Shown: positions 28,784 to 37,398, numbered from the stretch's first letter. The stretch: 64,000 nt of DNA from Emticicia sp031378345 (GCA_031378345.1 JANNDY010000092.1:1-64000), one strand, 5' to 3'. Notes: generated by a model not told the origin, from the sequence alone. A program made the numbers and translations.

Positions 28784-28991
28784 TTACACAATTTCTTTTT
28801 TCACTCTTTCAAGTCCATAAAACCTGAAAATTTCAATAATATCTGACCAAATTCCATAATTAAAAACCTTGTCCATCACGAACAAACTATTTTCTTCAAA
28901 ATCTATATTATCAAAATTAACATCCCAAAAAGCGATTTTTGAAATGTTGGGTTTTGGCTGTTTATTTTCTTTCGTAAAAAGGCTTAATCAT
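28784..28991 (-). pseudogene. DUF6922-like small gene, frameshifted
   Basis: Reading the minus strand to the stop at 28784 gives IAFWDVNFDNIDFEEN followed by NYGIWSDIIEIFRFYG and RVKKEIV, which resembles short DUF6922-type proteins (FWDVD...F...RV...G.W.D...FYG). This frame has no ATG before its upstream stop. An ATG at 28991 opens MIKPFYERK in another frame and stops after nine codons in an A-rich run, so a one- or two-base frameshift near 28960 is likely. In Bacteroidota, such proteins often accompany AbiEii-type nucleotidyltransferases (from memory). None is next to it here. Confidence 0.6.
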
Positions 28992-29021
28992 TTGACTATC
29001 AATGTTTTAATAAAACAAATT

Positions 29022-29040
29022 CCTAAAACCTAAGTCCTAA
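29022..29040. repeat. 19-base repeat shared with 15548-15566
   Basis: Exact reverse complement of part of the oligomer repeat behind upp. It lies just behind the stop of the TonB receptor gene; no facing arm is obvious here. Confidence 0.8.
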
Positions 29041-29048
29041 TCACTACT

Positions 29049-31472
29049 TCAAAACTTAAAATTATAAGAAATCGAAGGAATCATAGAGCCTAAAATCGAC
29101 AATTTAAAAATATCAACTTTGTTGTAATATTGAGCGTAACGAGTTTTTGTTCTGAAAAAAATCGAATACGCATTTCGAGTATTGAGGGCATTATAAACCG
29201 AAAAATTCCAACTGCCTTTAAAACGCTGTGTTTTATAAGGATTTGAGTCAATATTCATAGCCAAATCAAGGCGAATATAGTTCGGAATATTGGCTTGATT
29301 TCGGTTGGCATAATAAGGCACAACCAAACCACCCACATAAAATTTTGATAAAGGATAAGTTATTGGGCGACCAGTGCTATATGTAAAATTGGTTGAAAAA
29401 GACAAACGTTTGGTTGCCTGAAAACTACCAATAAAGTTCAAAATATGCGGTTTATTGTAATTTGGGGCAAAATACTCCCCATTATTGATGGTTTCTTCAT
29501 CAAAATTGCCTTTCACCAAAAACTCAGTTTGAGAATACGTATAACTCAGCCAACCTGTGATTAAGCCAATATTTTTCTTGATATAAAGCTCTGCTCCATA
29601 AGCTCTGCCGATGCCTTGCAAAATAGATGCTTCGGGAAATTTGTCGAGTAAAAGATTTGCCCCATCTTTATAATCACTCACGTTTGTTAGCTTTTTATAG
29701 AAAAATTCTATCGAAGCCTCAATTTTATTATCCTTTAAATTTTGAAAATAACCAATTGAAATTTGGTCTGCAATCTGTGGTTTCATAAATTCGTCCGACG
29801 ACTTCCATCGAGCCGTTGGTAAGGCAGCGGTTGTATTTGAAATAAGTTGAATATATTGCCTCATTCGGTTCAAGCTAAACTTAATTGAAGCGTTGTCATT
29901 CAAAGAAAATTTTGCTGAAAAACGAGGCTCTAAGCCTCCATAAGCTTTAGAAAAGCCTTTTTCATTCAAAGTCGAGTCCGAAATCGTTTCTTTACTTTTG
30001 GGTAATCCGTCTTGGTATTTATATGAATAACCAGAACTTCGATTAACAAAATACGAATATCGAAGCCCCAATAAAACCGAAAATTTCTTAGTAATTTCTA
30101 TCTCATCATTGGCATAAATGGCAGATTCTAAGGCACTTTCGTTGCGAAGCGTAATAGGATTTATTTGTGAAGCTGCATTACTTGGTCGTAACTTCCCTGG
30201 TTGAATTTGGTAATCAATTGAACTTATTCCAAAATCAATTTTTTGTTTTTCGGAAGGCAAATAATTGAAATCTGCTTTGATGTTTTTATAAATAATATTG
30301 GAAGCCAATTTAAACGCCAAAGCCGAGTCAGGATTGGTAATGTTGGCATCATAACCACTATAAACCGCCGAGATTTTTGAGGTAAATTTGGCATTGTGCG
30401 AATGTACCCACGAAAGGGTCGCATTTGTTGTTCGCCAGTCAAAAAGTGATGAAGAAGCGTTTACCTCCAAGTTTGCCAGCGAGTCGCCTGCAACTTTAAA
30501 TTTATCAAAACCAGTAAAACCCGTGAAAGCAATTTTGTCTTTTTTTGTAGGGCGAAACTCCAGTTTCGCCGTAATATCATAAAAATCTGCCTGAGTATTT
30601 TTAATATTTTGCTGAGGTAACAGTTTAAATAAATAGCCAACATAAGAAAAGCGACTTGCTACGAAGAAGGACATTTTGTCTTTAATTATAGGAGTTTCCA
30701 CCATCAAACGACTACTAACCAAACCCAAACCGCCCGACACCGAAAACTGTTGTGCATTGGCATCTTTCAAGTTGATATTAAGCACTGAAGCTGTTCTACC
30801 GCCATATTGGGCAGGAATTCCGCCCCGATAAAAATTAATATCTCGCAAAGCATCAGGGTTAAAAACTGAGAAAAAACCCATCAAATGTGAAGAATTGAAA
30901 ACAGGGGCATTGTCCATCAAAATAAGATTTTGGTCCACATTTCCTCCACGAACATTAAAGCCCGAAGCACCTTCGCCCACACTCGCAACGCCTGGAAGCG
31001 AAAAAAGACTTTTTATAATGTCCAGCTCGCCCAAAAGGGTTGGCAATTTTTTGATATTTTTAATGCTCAAATTCGTTACGCCAGTTTCCAATCTACGGAC
31101 ATTTTGAGAAGCACTTTGTGCCGAAACTACCACCTCTTCCAAATCGCTGGCTTTTTCGTCCAACAAAATATCCATGCTCAAATTATTGGTAATATCAACT
31201 CGTTGGTGTTTTGTAAAAAAACCTTGATACGTAACCGTAATATTGAAAGTTCCTTTTGGCACTAAAAGTTGGTATCTTCCAAGCGTATCCGACAAAGTTC
31301 CGTAGCCAGTTTCGTCCACATAAATGGCTGCTCTTGGCAATGGTTTTTCATTACTCGTTTGCTTAATTACCCCCGAAAGTGTATATTTTCTTTGTGCGTA
31401 AGTGCTTGATAATGAGAGGATTAGGATAATAATAAAGCCACCCCTAACCCCTAAAGGGGAACAAAATTTCAT
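29049..31472 (-). CDS. TonB-dependent receptor with carboxypeptidase-like domain
   Basis: Outer-membrane receptor of 807 residues. After the signal peptide comes a CarboxypepD_reg-like domain (about 27-115, YTLSGVIKQTSNEKPLPRA), a plug domain (about 120-230; GVASVGEGASGFNVRGGNVDQN, where only part is quoted from a longer conserved run), and a barrel ending in SYNFKF. The first residues FCSPLGVRGG are encoded by a half-palindrome repeat, and residues about 301-308 by a small hairpin repeat. It is followed by a DUF4249 gene, its usual partner. The substrate is unknown. Confidence 0.93.
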   Translation of the reverse strand: MKFCSPLGVRGGFIIILILSLSSTYAQRKYTLSGVIKQTSNEKPLPRAAIYVDETGYGTLSDTLGRYQLLVPKGTFNITVTYQGFFTKHQRVDITNNLSMDILLDEKASDLEEVVVSAQSASQNVRRLETGVTNLSIKNIKKLPTLLGELDIIKSLFSLPGVASVGEGASGFNVRGGNVDQNLILMDNAPVFNSSHLMGFFSVFNPDALRDINFYRGGIPAQYGGRTASVLNINLKDANAQQFSVSGGLGLVSSRLMVETPIIKDKMSFFVASRFSYVGYLFKLLPQQNIKNTQADFYDITAKLEFRPTKKDKIAFTGFTGFDKFKVAGDSLANLEVNASSSLFDWRTTNATLSWVHSHNAKFTSKISAVYSGYDANITNPDSALAFKLASNIIYKNIKADFNYLPSEKQKIDFGISSIDYQIQPGKLRPSNAASQINPITLRNESALESAIYANDEIEITKKFSVLLGLRYSYFVNRSSGYSYKYQDGLPKSKETISDSTLNEKGFSKAYGGLEPRFSAKFSLNDNASIKFSLNRMRQYIQLISNTTAALPTARWKSSDEFMKPQIADQISIGYFQNLKDNKIEASIEFFYKKLTNVSDYKDGANLLLDKFPEASILQGIGRAYGAELYIKKNIGLITGWLSYTYSQTEFLVKGNFDEETINNGEYFAPNYNKPHILNFIGSFQATKRLSFSTNFTYSTGRPITYPLSKFYVGGLVVPYYANRNQANIPNYIRLDLAMNIDSNPYKTQRFKGSWNFSVYNALNTRNAYSIFFRTKTRYAQYYNKVDIFKLSILGSMIPSISYNFKF
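30547..30573. repeat. Small hairpin repeat inside TonB receptor CDS
   Basis: GGCGAAACT-CC-AGTTTCGCC is a perfect 9-base stem bounded by GTAG and GTAA. The layout resembles the GTAC-bounded hairpins at 23428 and 32895. It is read in frame as AKLEFRPT on the minus strand. It could also be chance within a coding sequence. Confidence 0.5.
31439..31462. repeat. C-rich half-palindrome at receptor N-terminus
   Basis: CCACCCCTAACCCCTAAAGG continues to GGAAC, with the perfect stem CCCCT-AA-AGGGG. It corresponds to one arm of the larger elements at 23075 and 41739. It encodes residues 4-11 of the TonB receptor, before the hydrophobic core of the signal peptide. Confidence 0.75.
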
Positions 31473-31523
31473 ATAAAATTAATTTAAAAAAAAATTCAAA
31501 ACTCACTCATTCACTCATTAGAT

Positions 31524-32297
31524 TCATTCAAACCTCAAATGCTTCACAGATTCGCCCGAATTGGCTAATTCTTCTAATGAATCAATACCTATTTGTAAAT
31601 GTTTTGCTACAAAATTTCCCGTTACTTTCTTGTCACTTTCTTCGGTTTTTACGCCATCGGGTATCATCGGATTATCAGAAACTAACAACAAGGCACCGTG
31701 AGGAATCGCATTTACAAAGCCAACGATAAATAGTGTAGCAGTTTCCATGTCAATTGCCATTACACGTAGTTCACGCAAATAATCTTTGAATGCATCGTCA
31801 TGCTCCCAAACTCTTCTATTAGTTGTATAAACTGTACCAGTTTGGTAGTCGAGTTCATGCTTTTTTATCATCGAACTTACCGCTCTTTGCAAGCGAAAAG
31901 AAGGCAATGCAGGAATTTCAGGGCGGGCATAATCATTGCTTGTTCCTTCGCCTCTGATGGCAGCAATGGGCAAAATTAAATCGCCTAATTGAGTAGTTTT
32001 CTTCAAACCACCTACTTTTCCAAGAAAAAGCACTGCTTTTGGCATAACCGCTGTGAGCAAATCCATGATTGTAGCGGCTACGGCACTGCCCATTCCGAAG
32101 TTGATGATGGTAATATTGCCAAAAGAAGCCGTTTGCATTGCTCGGTCTTTTCCTCTTATTTCGACATCATATTTTTTTGCAAACATTTCGACATAATTAC
32201 CAAAATTTGTCAATAATATATAAGGTCTAAATTCTTCCAAGGGTGTGCCTGTATAGCGTGGCAGCCAATTTTTTACTATTTCTTCTTTTGTTTGCAT
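31524..32297 (-). CDS. amn: AMP nucleosidase
   Basis: Purine salvage enzyme that cleaves AMP to adenine and ribose 5-phosphate; 257 residues, the short Bacteroidota form without the extra N-domain of E. coli Amn. Family marks are ILLTNFGNYVEMF, NFGMGSAVAATIMDLL, FLGKVGGLK, IRGEGTSNDYARPEIPALPS, and AIDMETATLF, which holds the catalytic-site methionine-glutamate pattern of PNP/UDP enzymes. Single gene on the minus strand. Confidence 0.93.
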   Translation of the reverse strand: MQTKEEIVKNWLPRYTGTPLEEFRPYILLTNFGNYVEMFAKKYDVEIRGKDRAMQTASFGNITIINFGMGSAVAATIMDLLTAVMPKAVLFLGKVGGLKKTTQLGDLILPIAAIRGEGTSNDYARPEIPALPSFRLQRAVSSMIKKHELDYQTGTVYTTNRRVWEHDDAFKDYLRELRVMAIDMETATLFIVGFVNAIPHGALLLVSDNPMIPDGVKTEESDKKVTGNFVAKHLQIGIDSLEELANSGESVKHLRFE

Positions 32298-32419
32298 GAT
32301 GTTATTGACGTAAATTTGTTGTGAAATGCTGTTACTTTTGCATACTTTGCAAAGAGTATATTAGAGATTTAAAGCCTCAATTTCCTTAAATAGTTCCCTA
32401 TTATCAAATAAAAACCAGC

Positions 32420-32869
32420 ATGGTTAGGTTAAATCTCCCACCTTATAGTTACAAAACTAAAGAAATGGATGGAAAAATCTACATTTTCGACCCAATTCGT
32501 AAAAAATACTTGGTGCTTACCCCCGAAGAATGGGTGCGGCAACATTTCGTGCATTTACTCATAAAAACTTACGGATATTCCAAAAATTTGATTCGATTGG
32601 AAGGAGGTTTGGCATATAATAAGTTGCAAAAACGCTCTGATATTGTAGTTTTTGACCAAGAAGGTAAGCCATTTTTGGTGGTAGAATGTAAAGCCCCCGA
32701 AGTGCCAATCAACCAAAAAGTTATTGAACAGGCTTCTCGCTATAACCTTACTTTACGATGCCCTTTTGTAGCAATCACTAACGGTTTAAGCACTTTTTGC
32801 TTTGAAATTGACTTTGACAATGGAAAATCGGTTCAAATGAAAGACCTTCCAAAAACAAAAGAACTGTAA
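32420..32869 (+). CDS. HsdR N-terminal-like PD-(D/E)XK protein
   Basis: Protein of 149 residues corresponding to the 'type I restriction enzyme HsdR N-terminal' family of Bacteroidota. The nuclease-like core has RSDIVVFD followed by LVVECKAPEVP (D and ExK, about residues 73-95). No methylase, specificity or helicase gene is near, so it is not part of a restriction system here; I recall relatives next to DNA polymerase III delta genes. A possible -7 box TACTTTTG lies about 80 bases upstream. Confidence 0.88.
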   Translation: MVRLNLPPYSYKTKEMDGKIYIFDPIRKKYLVLTPEEWVRQHFVHLLIKTYGYSKNLIRLEGGLAYNKLQKRSDIVVFDQEGKPFLVVECKAPEVPINQKVIEQASRYNLTLRCPFVAITNGLSTFCFEIDFDNGKSVQMKDLPKTKEL

Positions 32870-32894
32870 GAAAAACTCACAGTTCTTTCGCATT

Positions 32895-32954
32895 GTACGA
32901 CGGTTTTCCTAAACCGTCCACTCTCGGCAAGACGGTTTAGGAAAACCGTCGTAC
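32895..32954. repeat. GTAC-bounded double hairpin; likely bidirectional terminator
   Basis: Perfect 24-base inverted repeat (32895-32918 and 32931-32954) with a 12-base spacer. Each arm itself folds as GACGGTTT-AGGA-AAACCGTC. It lies between two convergent genes and may stop both transcripts. It is related to 23428-23495 in outer GTAC and inner GACGG...CCGTC, with different but still paired bases. Confidence 0.92.
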
Positions 32955-32959
32955 TTTCT

Positions 32960-33427
32960 TTATCTCAAACTCATCACGCTTTCCAAAATATCTACAGCGT
33001 CAGATTCTGCCTGCTTATCACGGTCGGCAAAAATAATTACGAGGAAAAAATTTGTATGACTTTTTGGGTCAATCATTCCTGCAAACATTACTCGATGTCC
33101 GTCTTTCAAGCCTTCCACATAATAGCCGTCCAAACCATCACCTTCAATTTGATGTTCGGCATCAATTGCTTCCAATTTCATGGCATTTGCACCCTCTACC
33201 ACAGCATCGTCCATGTCGTCGGCAGCGATATTTTTTTCAAAAATGTGCATCATTAGTTCCATGCCATCACCCGACATTTCAAAATCATGGTCATTGTTTT
33301 TTGTTATTTTGAAATCATCAGGAACTGTAATTTGAAGTTGGTATTTATCCCAAACATAAGTTTTGTCGGCAACGAATGTAAATGAAGAAAAGGCAATAAA
33401 TGCAATGGCTACGATAAAATTTTTCAT
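32960..33427 (-). CDS. Secreted protein, unknown
   Basis: Protein of 155 residues with a signal peptide (1-20, FIVAIAFIAFSSFTFVA) and a compact domain containing WDKYQLQITVPDDFKITKN, EMSGDGMELMMHIF and a C-terminal VDILESVMSL. It is rich in acidic residues. I do not recognise the family with certainty. Single gene. Confidence 0.72.
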   Translation of the reverse strand: MKNFIVAIAFIAFSSFTFVADKTYVWDKYQLQITVPDDFKITKNNDHDFEMSGDGMELMMHIFEKNIAADDMDDAVVEGANAMKLEAIDAEHQIEGDGLDGYYVEGLKDGHRVMFAGMIDPKSHTNFFLVIIFADRDKQAESDAVDILESVMSLR

Positions 33428-33601
33428 TTTTTTAATGGGTTTGGTTTTGAAATAATAGATTTAAAATCAAATGTATATGCTTTCGTTTGTTTTTCTATCA
33501 AAATGTAAAGGGAAAACAATGAATTTTTATCGAATGGTTTGTTGAAAATATTTATTTTTAAAATTCTACATTCTACATTCTTAATTCTAAATTATTTTCC
33601 C

Positions 33602-33609
33602 TACCTTTG
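33602..33609 (+). promoter_or_regulatory. Bacteroidota -7 box upstream of rpsF
   Basis: TACCTTTG followed by C matches the Bacteroidota -7 consensus TAnnTTTG exactly, 51 bases before the rpsF start. A -33 TTTG is not evident in the AT-rich oligomer repeats just upstream. Confidence 0.65.
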
Positions 33610-33659
33610 CACCCTCATTTTGAGAAAAATAAATTTTATCATTAAACACTGTTTTTAGT

Positions 33660-34058
33660 ATGTTTCAAAACCAGTATGAGACGGTTTTCATTCTAACTCC
33701 CGTTTTATCTGAAATTCAGATAAAGGAAGCTGTCGAAAAATTCAAAAAAACATTGACTGACACAGGTGCAGAGATTGTTCACGAAGAGCATTGGGGTCTT
33801 CGTAAATTAGCTTACACCATTCAGCACAAGAATACGGGCTATTATGAGTTAATTCAATTCCAAGCTGCACCTACAGCAGTTGCACTTTTGGAAACTGAAT
33901 TCAAACGTGATGAGCGTGTGATGCGATATTTGACTACAAGATTAGACAAATATGCCCTTGACTACAGCCAACGCCGTAGCAAAGGATTAGTTGGTAGAAA
34001 AAATGTTGAACCAGCTACTACTGAAAAAGTAGAAGCATCAAACGAAGCTAAAGCCTAA
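33660..34058 (+). CDS. rpsF: 30S ribosomal protein S6
   Basis: Small-subunit protein that pairs with S18 on the platform; 132 residues. Marks are YETVFILTPVLSE at the start, HEEHWGLRKLAYTIQHKNTGYYELIQF, and DERVMRYLTTRLDKYA. First gene of the rpsF-rpsR-rplI operon, one base ahead of rpsR. The C-terminal tail is charged and low in complexity, as often in this phylum. Confidence 0.97.
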   Translation: MFQNQYETVFILTPVLSEIQIKEAVEKFKKTLTDTGAEIVHEEHWGLRKLAYTIQHKNTGYYELIQFQAAPTAVALLETEFKRDERVMRYLTTRLDKYALDYSQRRSKGLVGRKNVEPATTEKVEASNEAKA

Positions 34059-34059
34059 G

Positions 34060-34329
34060 ATGAGAAACAACGCAATGTCACTCGTAAACGACCCTGTTGA
34101 TAGAAAAGACCAGGCTCGTAAAAAATACTGCCGTTTTAAGAAAGCGGGTATTAAGTTTGTAGATTATAAAGACGAAAATTTCTTGATGAAGTTTGTAAAT
34201 GAGCAAGGAAAAATCCTTCCTCGTCGTTTGACAGGCAATAGCCTAAAATTTCAGCGTAAAGTTGCGGTTGCTATCAAGCAAGCAAGACATTTGGCTTTAT
34301 TGCCTTTCGTAGCTGATGGACTTAAATAA
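34060..34329 (+). CDS. rpsR: 30S ribosomal protein S18
   Basis: 89 residues with KKYCRFKKAGIKFVDYKD, GKILPRRLTGNSLKFQRK and AIKQARHLALLPF, all family signatures. The ATG at 34075 (MSLVNDP) is an alternative start that would fit many homologues; the ATG at 34060 is one base after the rpsF stop and favours coupling. S18 binds S6. Confidence 0.97.
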   Translation: MRNNAMSLVNDPVDRKDQARKKYCRFKKAGIKFVDYKDENFLMKFVNEQGKILPRRLTGNSLKFQRKVAVAIKQARHLALLPFVADGLK

Positions 34330-34332
34330 TTG

Positions 34333-34480
34333 TGAATGAATGAAGCGGTACGCCGCCCGTAATGAATGAGTGAATAATATTTCTCTCAGACATTTCTTCA
34401 AAAAATTTACATTTTAATAATACTGGGTGTTCGATTATTTAGATTATTCACTAATTCTATCATTCACTCATTCAATCATT
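34333..34480. repeat. Inverted oligomer repeats between rpsR and rplI
   Basis: GAATGAATGA/GAGTGAAT words (34333-34378) face CATTCACTCATTCAATCATT words (34445-34480), so the operon transcript could fold between S18 and L9. The left side also contains the GC-rich core GCGGTACGCCGCCCGT, nearly the same as in the repeat at 25012. Confidence 0.85.
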
Positions 34481-34489
34481 AATATAGAA

Positions 34490-34933
34490 ATGGACATAAT
34501 ATTAAAAACTGATATTGTAGGTCTTGGGTACAAAAACGACATGATTGCTGTAAAGCCAGGTTATGCTCGTAACTACTTGATTCCTCAAGGTTTTGCTCAG
34601 ATGGCATCTGAGTCGAACCGTAAGATTTTAGCAGAAAATCTTAAACAAGCTGCCCACAAAGCAGAGAAAATCAAAACTGCCGCTTTGACAATGGCAGAAG
34701 AAATTGGCGAAATGGTTATCACTATTGCTATGAAAACTGGCGAAAGTGGTAAGATTTTCGGACGTGTAACAAACACGCAAATTTCTGATTACCTAAAAGA
34801 AAAAGGTTTCGACATCGACCGCAAGAAAATTGTAATGGAAGATGTGAAATTTGTAGGCGATTTCTCAGCAATGCTCGACCTTCACAAAGAAGTGAAGCAC
34901 AAAGTTGCGGTAAGCGTAGTTTCTGAGGCGTAA
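34490..34933 (+). CDS. rplI: 50S ribosomal protein L9
   Basis: 147 residues from the ATG at 34490, the normal length. The N-domain has MDIILKTDIVGLGYKNDMIAVKPGYARNYLIPQGFA in continuous conserved order (quoted here in parts: VGLGYKND, KPGYARNYLIPQGFA), and the C-domain has GKIFGRVTNTQISDYL. The upstream in-frame ATG at 34427 falls within the junction repeat and is rejected. Third gene of the ribosomal operon, but separated from rpsR by 160 repeat-bearing bases. Confidence 0.96.
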   Translation: MDIILKTDIVGLGYKNDMIAVKPGYARNYLIPQGFAQMASESNRKILAENLKQAAHKAEKIKTAALTMAEEIGEMVITIAMKTGESGKIFGRVTNTQISDYLKEKGFDIDRKKIVMEDVKFVGDFSAMLDLHKEVKHKVAVSVVSEA

Positions 34934-34952
34934 GATTTTTTGTAGAAATATT

Positions 34953-34990
34953 AAAAAGCCTGCATTTTCGATGAAAATGTAGGCTTTTTT
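34953..34990 (+). terminator. Terminator of the ribosomal operon
   Basis: AAAAAGCCTGCATTTT faces AAAATGTAGGCTTTTTT with one mismatch around a five-base loop and ends in a T-run, 20 bases after the rplI stop. Confidence 0.93.
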
Positions 34991-35073
34991 GTTGCTTTTT
35001 TACATTCTTAGTAAATTTTCTTCGAAATAAAATACAATCTCAAGTTATTTGGTTCATTCCGAAAACGCCTTTT

Positions 35074-36090
35074 CTATTGCTCGTCCACTTTTTTGATAAA
35101 TTTTATCAAGCCTGTAAAATAGTTTTGTTGGTCGTCATAGAAACAAATATGACTGCCGTTTGGACAAAGCAAAAATTCCCCTTTGGGTATTTGCTTACTC
35201 ATCCATTCCATGTATTTTGGATCCATGGTGTCGTGGGTTGCCCCAATGACGAGGCTTGGTATTTTTATATTTTTCAGTTCTTTGCTCACGTCCCAATTTG
35301 CCAATTTCCCCGAGATACCAAATTCACTTGGTCCTTGCATGGTTACATACAATTCGTTGTTCCATTTTCCTCTATTGAATGCTTCTGGCCATTCTGGTAA
35401 ACGCAATACATGCTTAGAATAGAAATGCTTCCTCAATAATTCCATGTACTTTGGGTTTTGGAAATCGTTATTTTTCTCTAACATTCGTATAGAATCCAAT
35501 ACTGCAAGTGGCATTTGTTTCGCCAAAACATTGTCTGCATATTTTCCGTATTCGGGGCAACTTGCCATCATGTTTGAAATGATAAGTCCTTTCAAATTGT
35601 CTTGATATTTGAGTGCATATTGCATGGCAAGAATGCCGCCCCACGAATGCCCAAGCAAGTAGAAATTGTTTTTATCCAAATTCAAGGCTTTTCGTACTTG
35701 CTCCACCTCTTCAACATATCTGGGGAGGTCATACAAAGAACTGTCTTTTGGATTGTCGGAATAACCACAAGCCAATTGGTCGTAATAAATAAATTCGATG
35801 CTCTCTTTTGGAAAGAAATTTTCAAAACATTCAAAACCATCATGTGAGCCTCCTGGTCCACCATTTAAAAGCAATACTTTGATAGTAGGATTATTTCCCA
35901 TGCGTTTTGTCCACACATTAAATTTTCCTTTTGGGGTATTAATCGAAATGACTTTTACGCCACCTGTTTGAATGCCTTGCTCGGTATTCGTGAAATAAGC
36001 ATTGTTTGCAGGTGCATTATTGCACGCAATAGTGAGAACAGATAACGCAAAAGCAAATGTTATGAGCGAGAATAAATTTTTTTTTTTCAT
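35074..36090 (-). CDS. Proline iminopeptidase-like alpha/beta hydrolase, lipoprotein
   Basis: Exported lipoprotein of 338 residues (lipobox at C23, SVLTIACNN). An alpha/beta-hydrolase fold has the oxyanion region LLNGGPGGSHDGFE, the nucleophile S149 in LLGHSWGG, a late acid in ATHDTMDP, and the histidine in NGSHICFYDD. The GGPGG motif points to the prolyl aminopeptidase (S33) group, which frees N-terminal proline from peptides. Single gene. Confidence 0.9.
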   Translation of the reverse strand: MKKKNLFSLITFAFALSVLTIACNNAPANNAYFTNTEQGIQTGGVKVISINTPKGKFNVWTKRMGNNPTIKVLLLNGGPGGSHDGFECFENFFPKESIEFIYYDQLACGYSDNPKDSSLYDLPRYVEEVEQVRKALNLDKNNFYLLGHSWGGILAMQYALKYQDNLKGLIISNMMASCPEYGKYADNVLAKQMPLAVLDSIRMLEKNNDFQNPKYMELLRKHFYSKHVLRLPEWPEAFNRGKWNNELYVTMQGPSEFGISGKLANWDVSKELKNIKIPSLVIGATHDTMDPKYMEWMSKQIPKGEFLLCPNGSHICFYDDQQNYFTGLIKFIKKVDEQ

Positions 36091-36186
36091 TTAAAAAATT
36101 TGTTTTTTTTGACTAAAGAAATTATTGAATGCTACAAATATAGTATTTGAAAAAATGATTTTTTAATTTAAATTCAAGTGCTTTTT

Positions 36187-36271
36187 GGCAGGTTTCATAT
36201 TTGTTTAATTAAATTCTTTTTGTTGAATTTTTAATCTAAAATAAGCTATTCAAAAAACTTGAAATCTGCCA
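36187..36271. repeat. Weak inverted repeat
   Basis: TGGCAGGTTTCA and TGAAATCTGCCA are complementary at 11 of 12 positions, 61 bases apart, in the gap upstream of the hydrolase gene. It may be another short palindromic element; nothing else is seen in this gap. Confidence 0.45.
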
Positions 36272-36312
36272 ATGTTAGTGAACTTCCAAGACTTGTATTT
36301 GATGAAATAGAT

Positions 36313-36645
36313 TTATTGAATAACCTTCAAAAACTCTGAAGTTTTTCTACGAGAAATAAAGATTTTTGTGTCGTTTTTTAATAAAATACTTGCAAAATTG
36401 CCACTTTGAGTTTTATCTTCAAAATTTGATATGTATTGAAGATTGATAACTACGGAGCGATTTGGACGAAAAAACTGAAAATCTTTTAAGCGTTTTTCAA
36501 GAATGCCAATAGTAGTTGAAGAAAAAATCTGACTGCCATCATCAAGATAAATGGTCGTATAATTGATGTCAGCTTTGAGCATCAAAATATTAGTAGCAGA
36601 AATCTTCTTTCTACTACCCAGATGGATGAGGTTTTCGTTGTTCAT
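36313..36645 (-). CDS. Stand-alone LytTR DNA-binding protein
   Basis: Protein of 110 residues with only a LytTR domain (KADINYTTIYLDDGSQIFSS, FFRPNRSVVINLQYI, IFISRRKT). No receiver or kinase is adjacent. The NTF2-like lipoprotein gene lies just upstream on the same strand and an AraC-type regulator further upstream. It may be controlled by its own amount. Confidence 0.82.
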   Translation of the reverse strand: MNNENLIHLGSRKKISATNILMLKADINYTTIYLDDGSQIFSSTTIGILEKRLKDFQFFRPNRSVVINLQYISNFEDKTQSGNFASILLKNDTKIFISRRKTSEFLKVIQ

Positions 36646-36777
36646 GGTTTTTTTTGATGGGGTTTATTTAGAAATATGTTTTGTTTTAATAACACACCTA
36701 AATAATGCTATTAGATTTTATGAAATGAGGCTTTGTTAATGGTTTACCAGAGTTTGTATATGAAATACAGAATTTTG

Positions 36778-37311
36778 TTAATGAACAGCTTTTAATTTCG
36801 ATGAATCATAAAAAGTATCTACTCTATCAATCAGTTTTTCTTTATTAAAATGAATCGAAAAATTCATTTTAATTGAAGTTTCTTTTCCCTTGATAATCAT
36901 TATATTCGTAAAATCTGCCAGCACTTTTACTCCTGCATCTTCATTGTTTTTAAGATTTATAGGAGTATTAATTGGCAGATAATTGGCATTAATAATTTTC
37001 ATTGATGCAATGCTTGAAGTGATTTTGTAGTTTTTCCAATAATTTATCAAAGCCGTTTTTCCTGAAATTTTTTCGCCATCAGGAAACTCATAAGCTACAT
37101 TATCAGCAAGCATGGAAGCAAAGGAATCGAACTCAAAACTGGATAAAAAATCTAATGATTTTTCGGCTAAAACAGAATATTGCACAGGAGCGATTTCATA
37201 GCCAGATTCAATTTTTGAAGCATCATTTTTTGAAGAATTACAAGCAATAAAAACCAATAAAAATACCAATATCATTGGCATTGATTTGATTAAATTGAAT
37301 TTAGTTTTCAT
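36778..37311 (-). CDS. NTF2/SnoaL-like lipoprotein
   Basis: Protein of 177 residues with a lipoprotein signal (VFLLVFIACNSS, lipid-accepting C24) and an NTF2-like domain: LDFLSSFEFDSFASMLADNVAYEFPDG is the typical helix-strand start, followed by KTALINYWKNY. Such small pocket domains bind ligands or act as enzymes; none can be named. Single gene, probably anchored in the outer membrane or facing the periplasm. Confidence 0.8.
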   Translation of the reverse strand: MKTKFNLIKSMPMILVFLLVFIACNSSKNDASKIESGYEIAPVQYSVLAEKSLDFLSSFEFDSFASMLADNVAYEFPDGEKISGKTALINYWKNYKITSSIASMKIINANYLPINTPINLKNNEDAGVKVLADFTNIMIIKGKETSIKMNFSIHFNKEKLIDRVDTFYDSSKLKAVH

Positions 37312-37398
37312 GGCTATTTTCTTTTTGAAGATTTTGAAAAAGAAATTATTGATTTGACATGATAAAGATAGAAGTAAGGTTTTTAAGAGGCTGTTCTC

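Noticed and set aside
32420..32869. Part of a type I restriction-modification system
   Set aside because: Only a 149-residue HsdR-N-like domain with no helicase, methylase or specificity gene nearby; such single genes are ordinary in Bacteroidota.
32895..32954. CRISPR repeat
   Set aside because: A single inverted repeat without spacer-repeat periodicity or cas genes.
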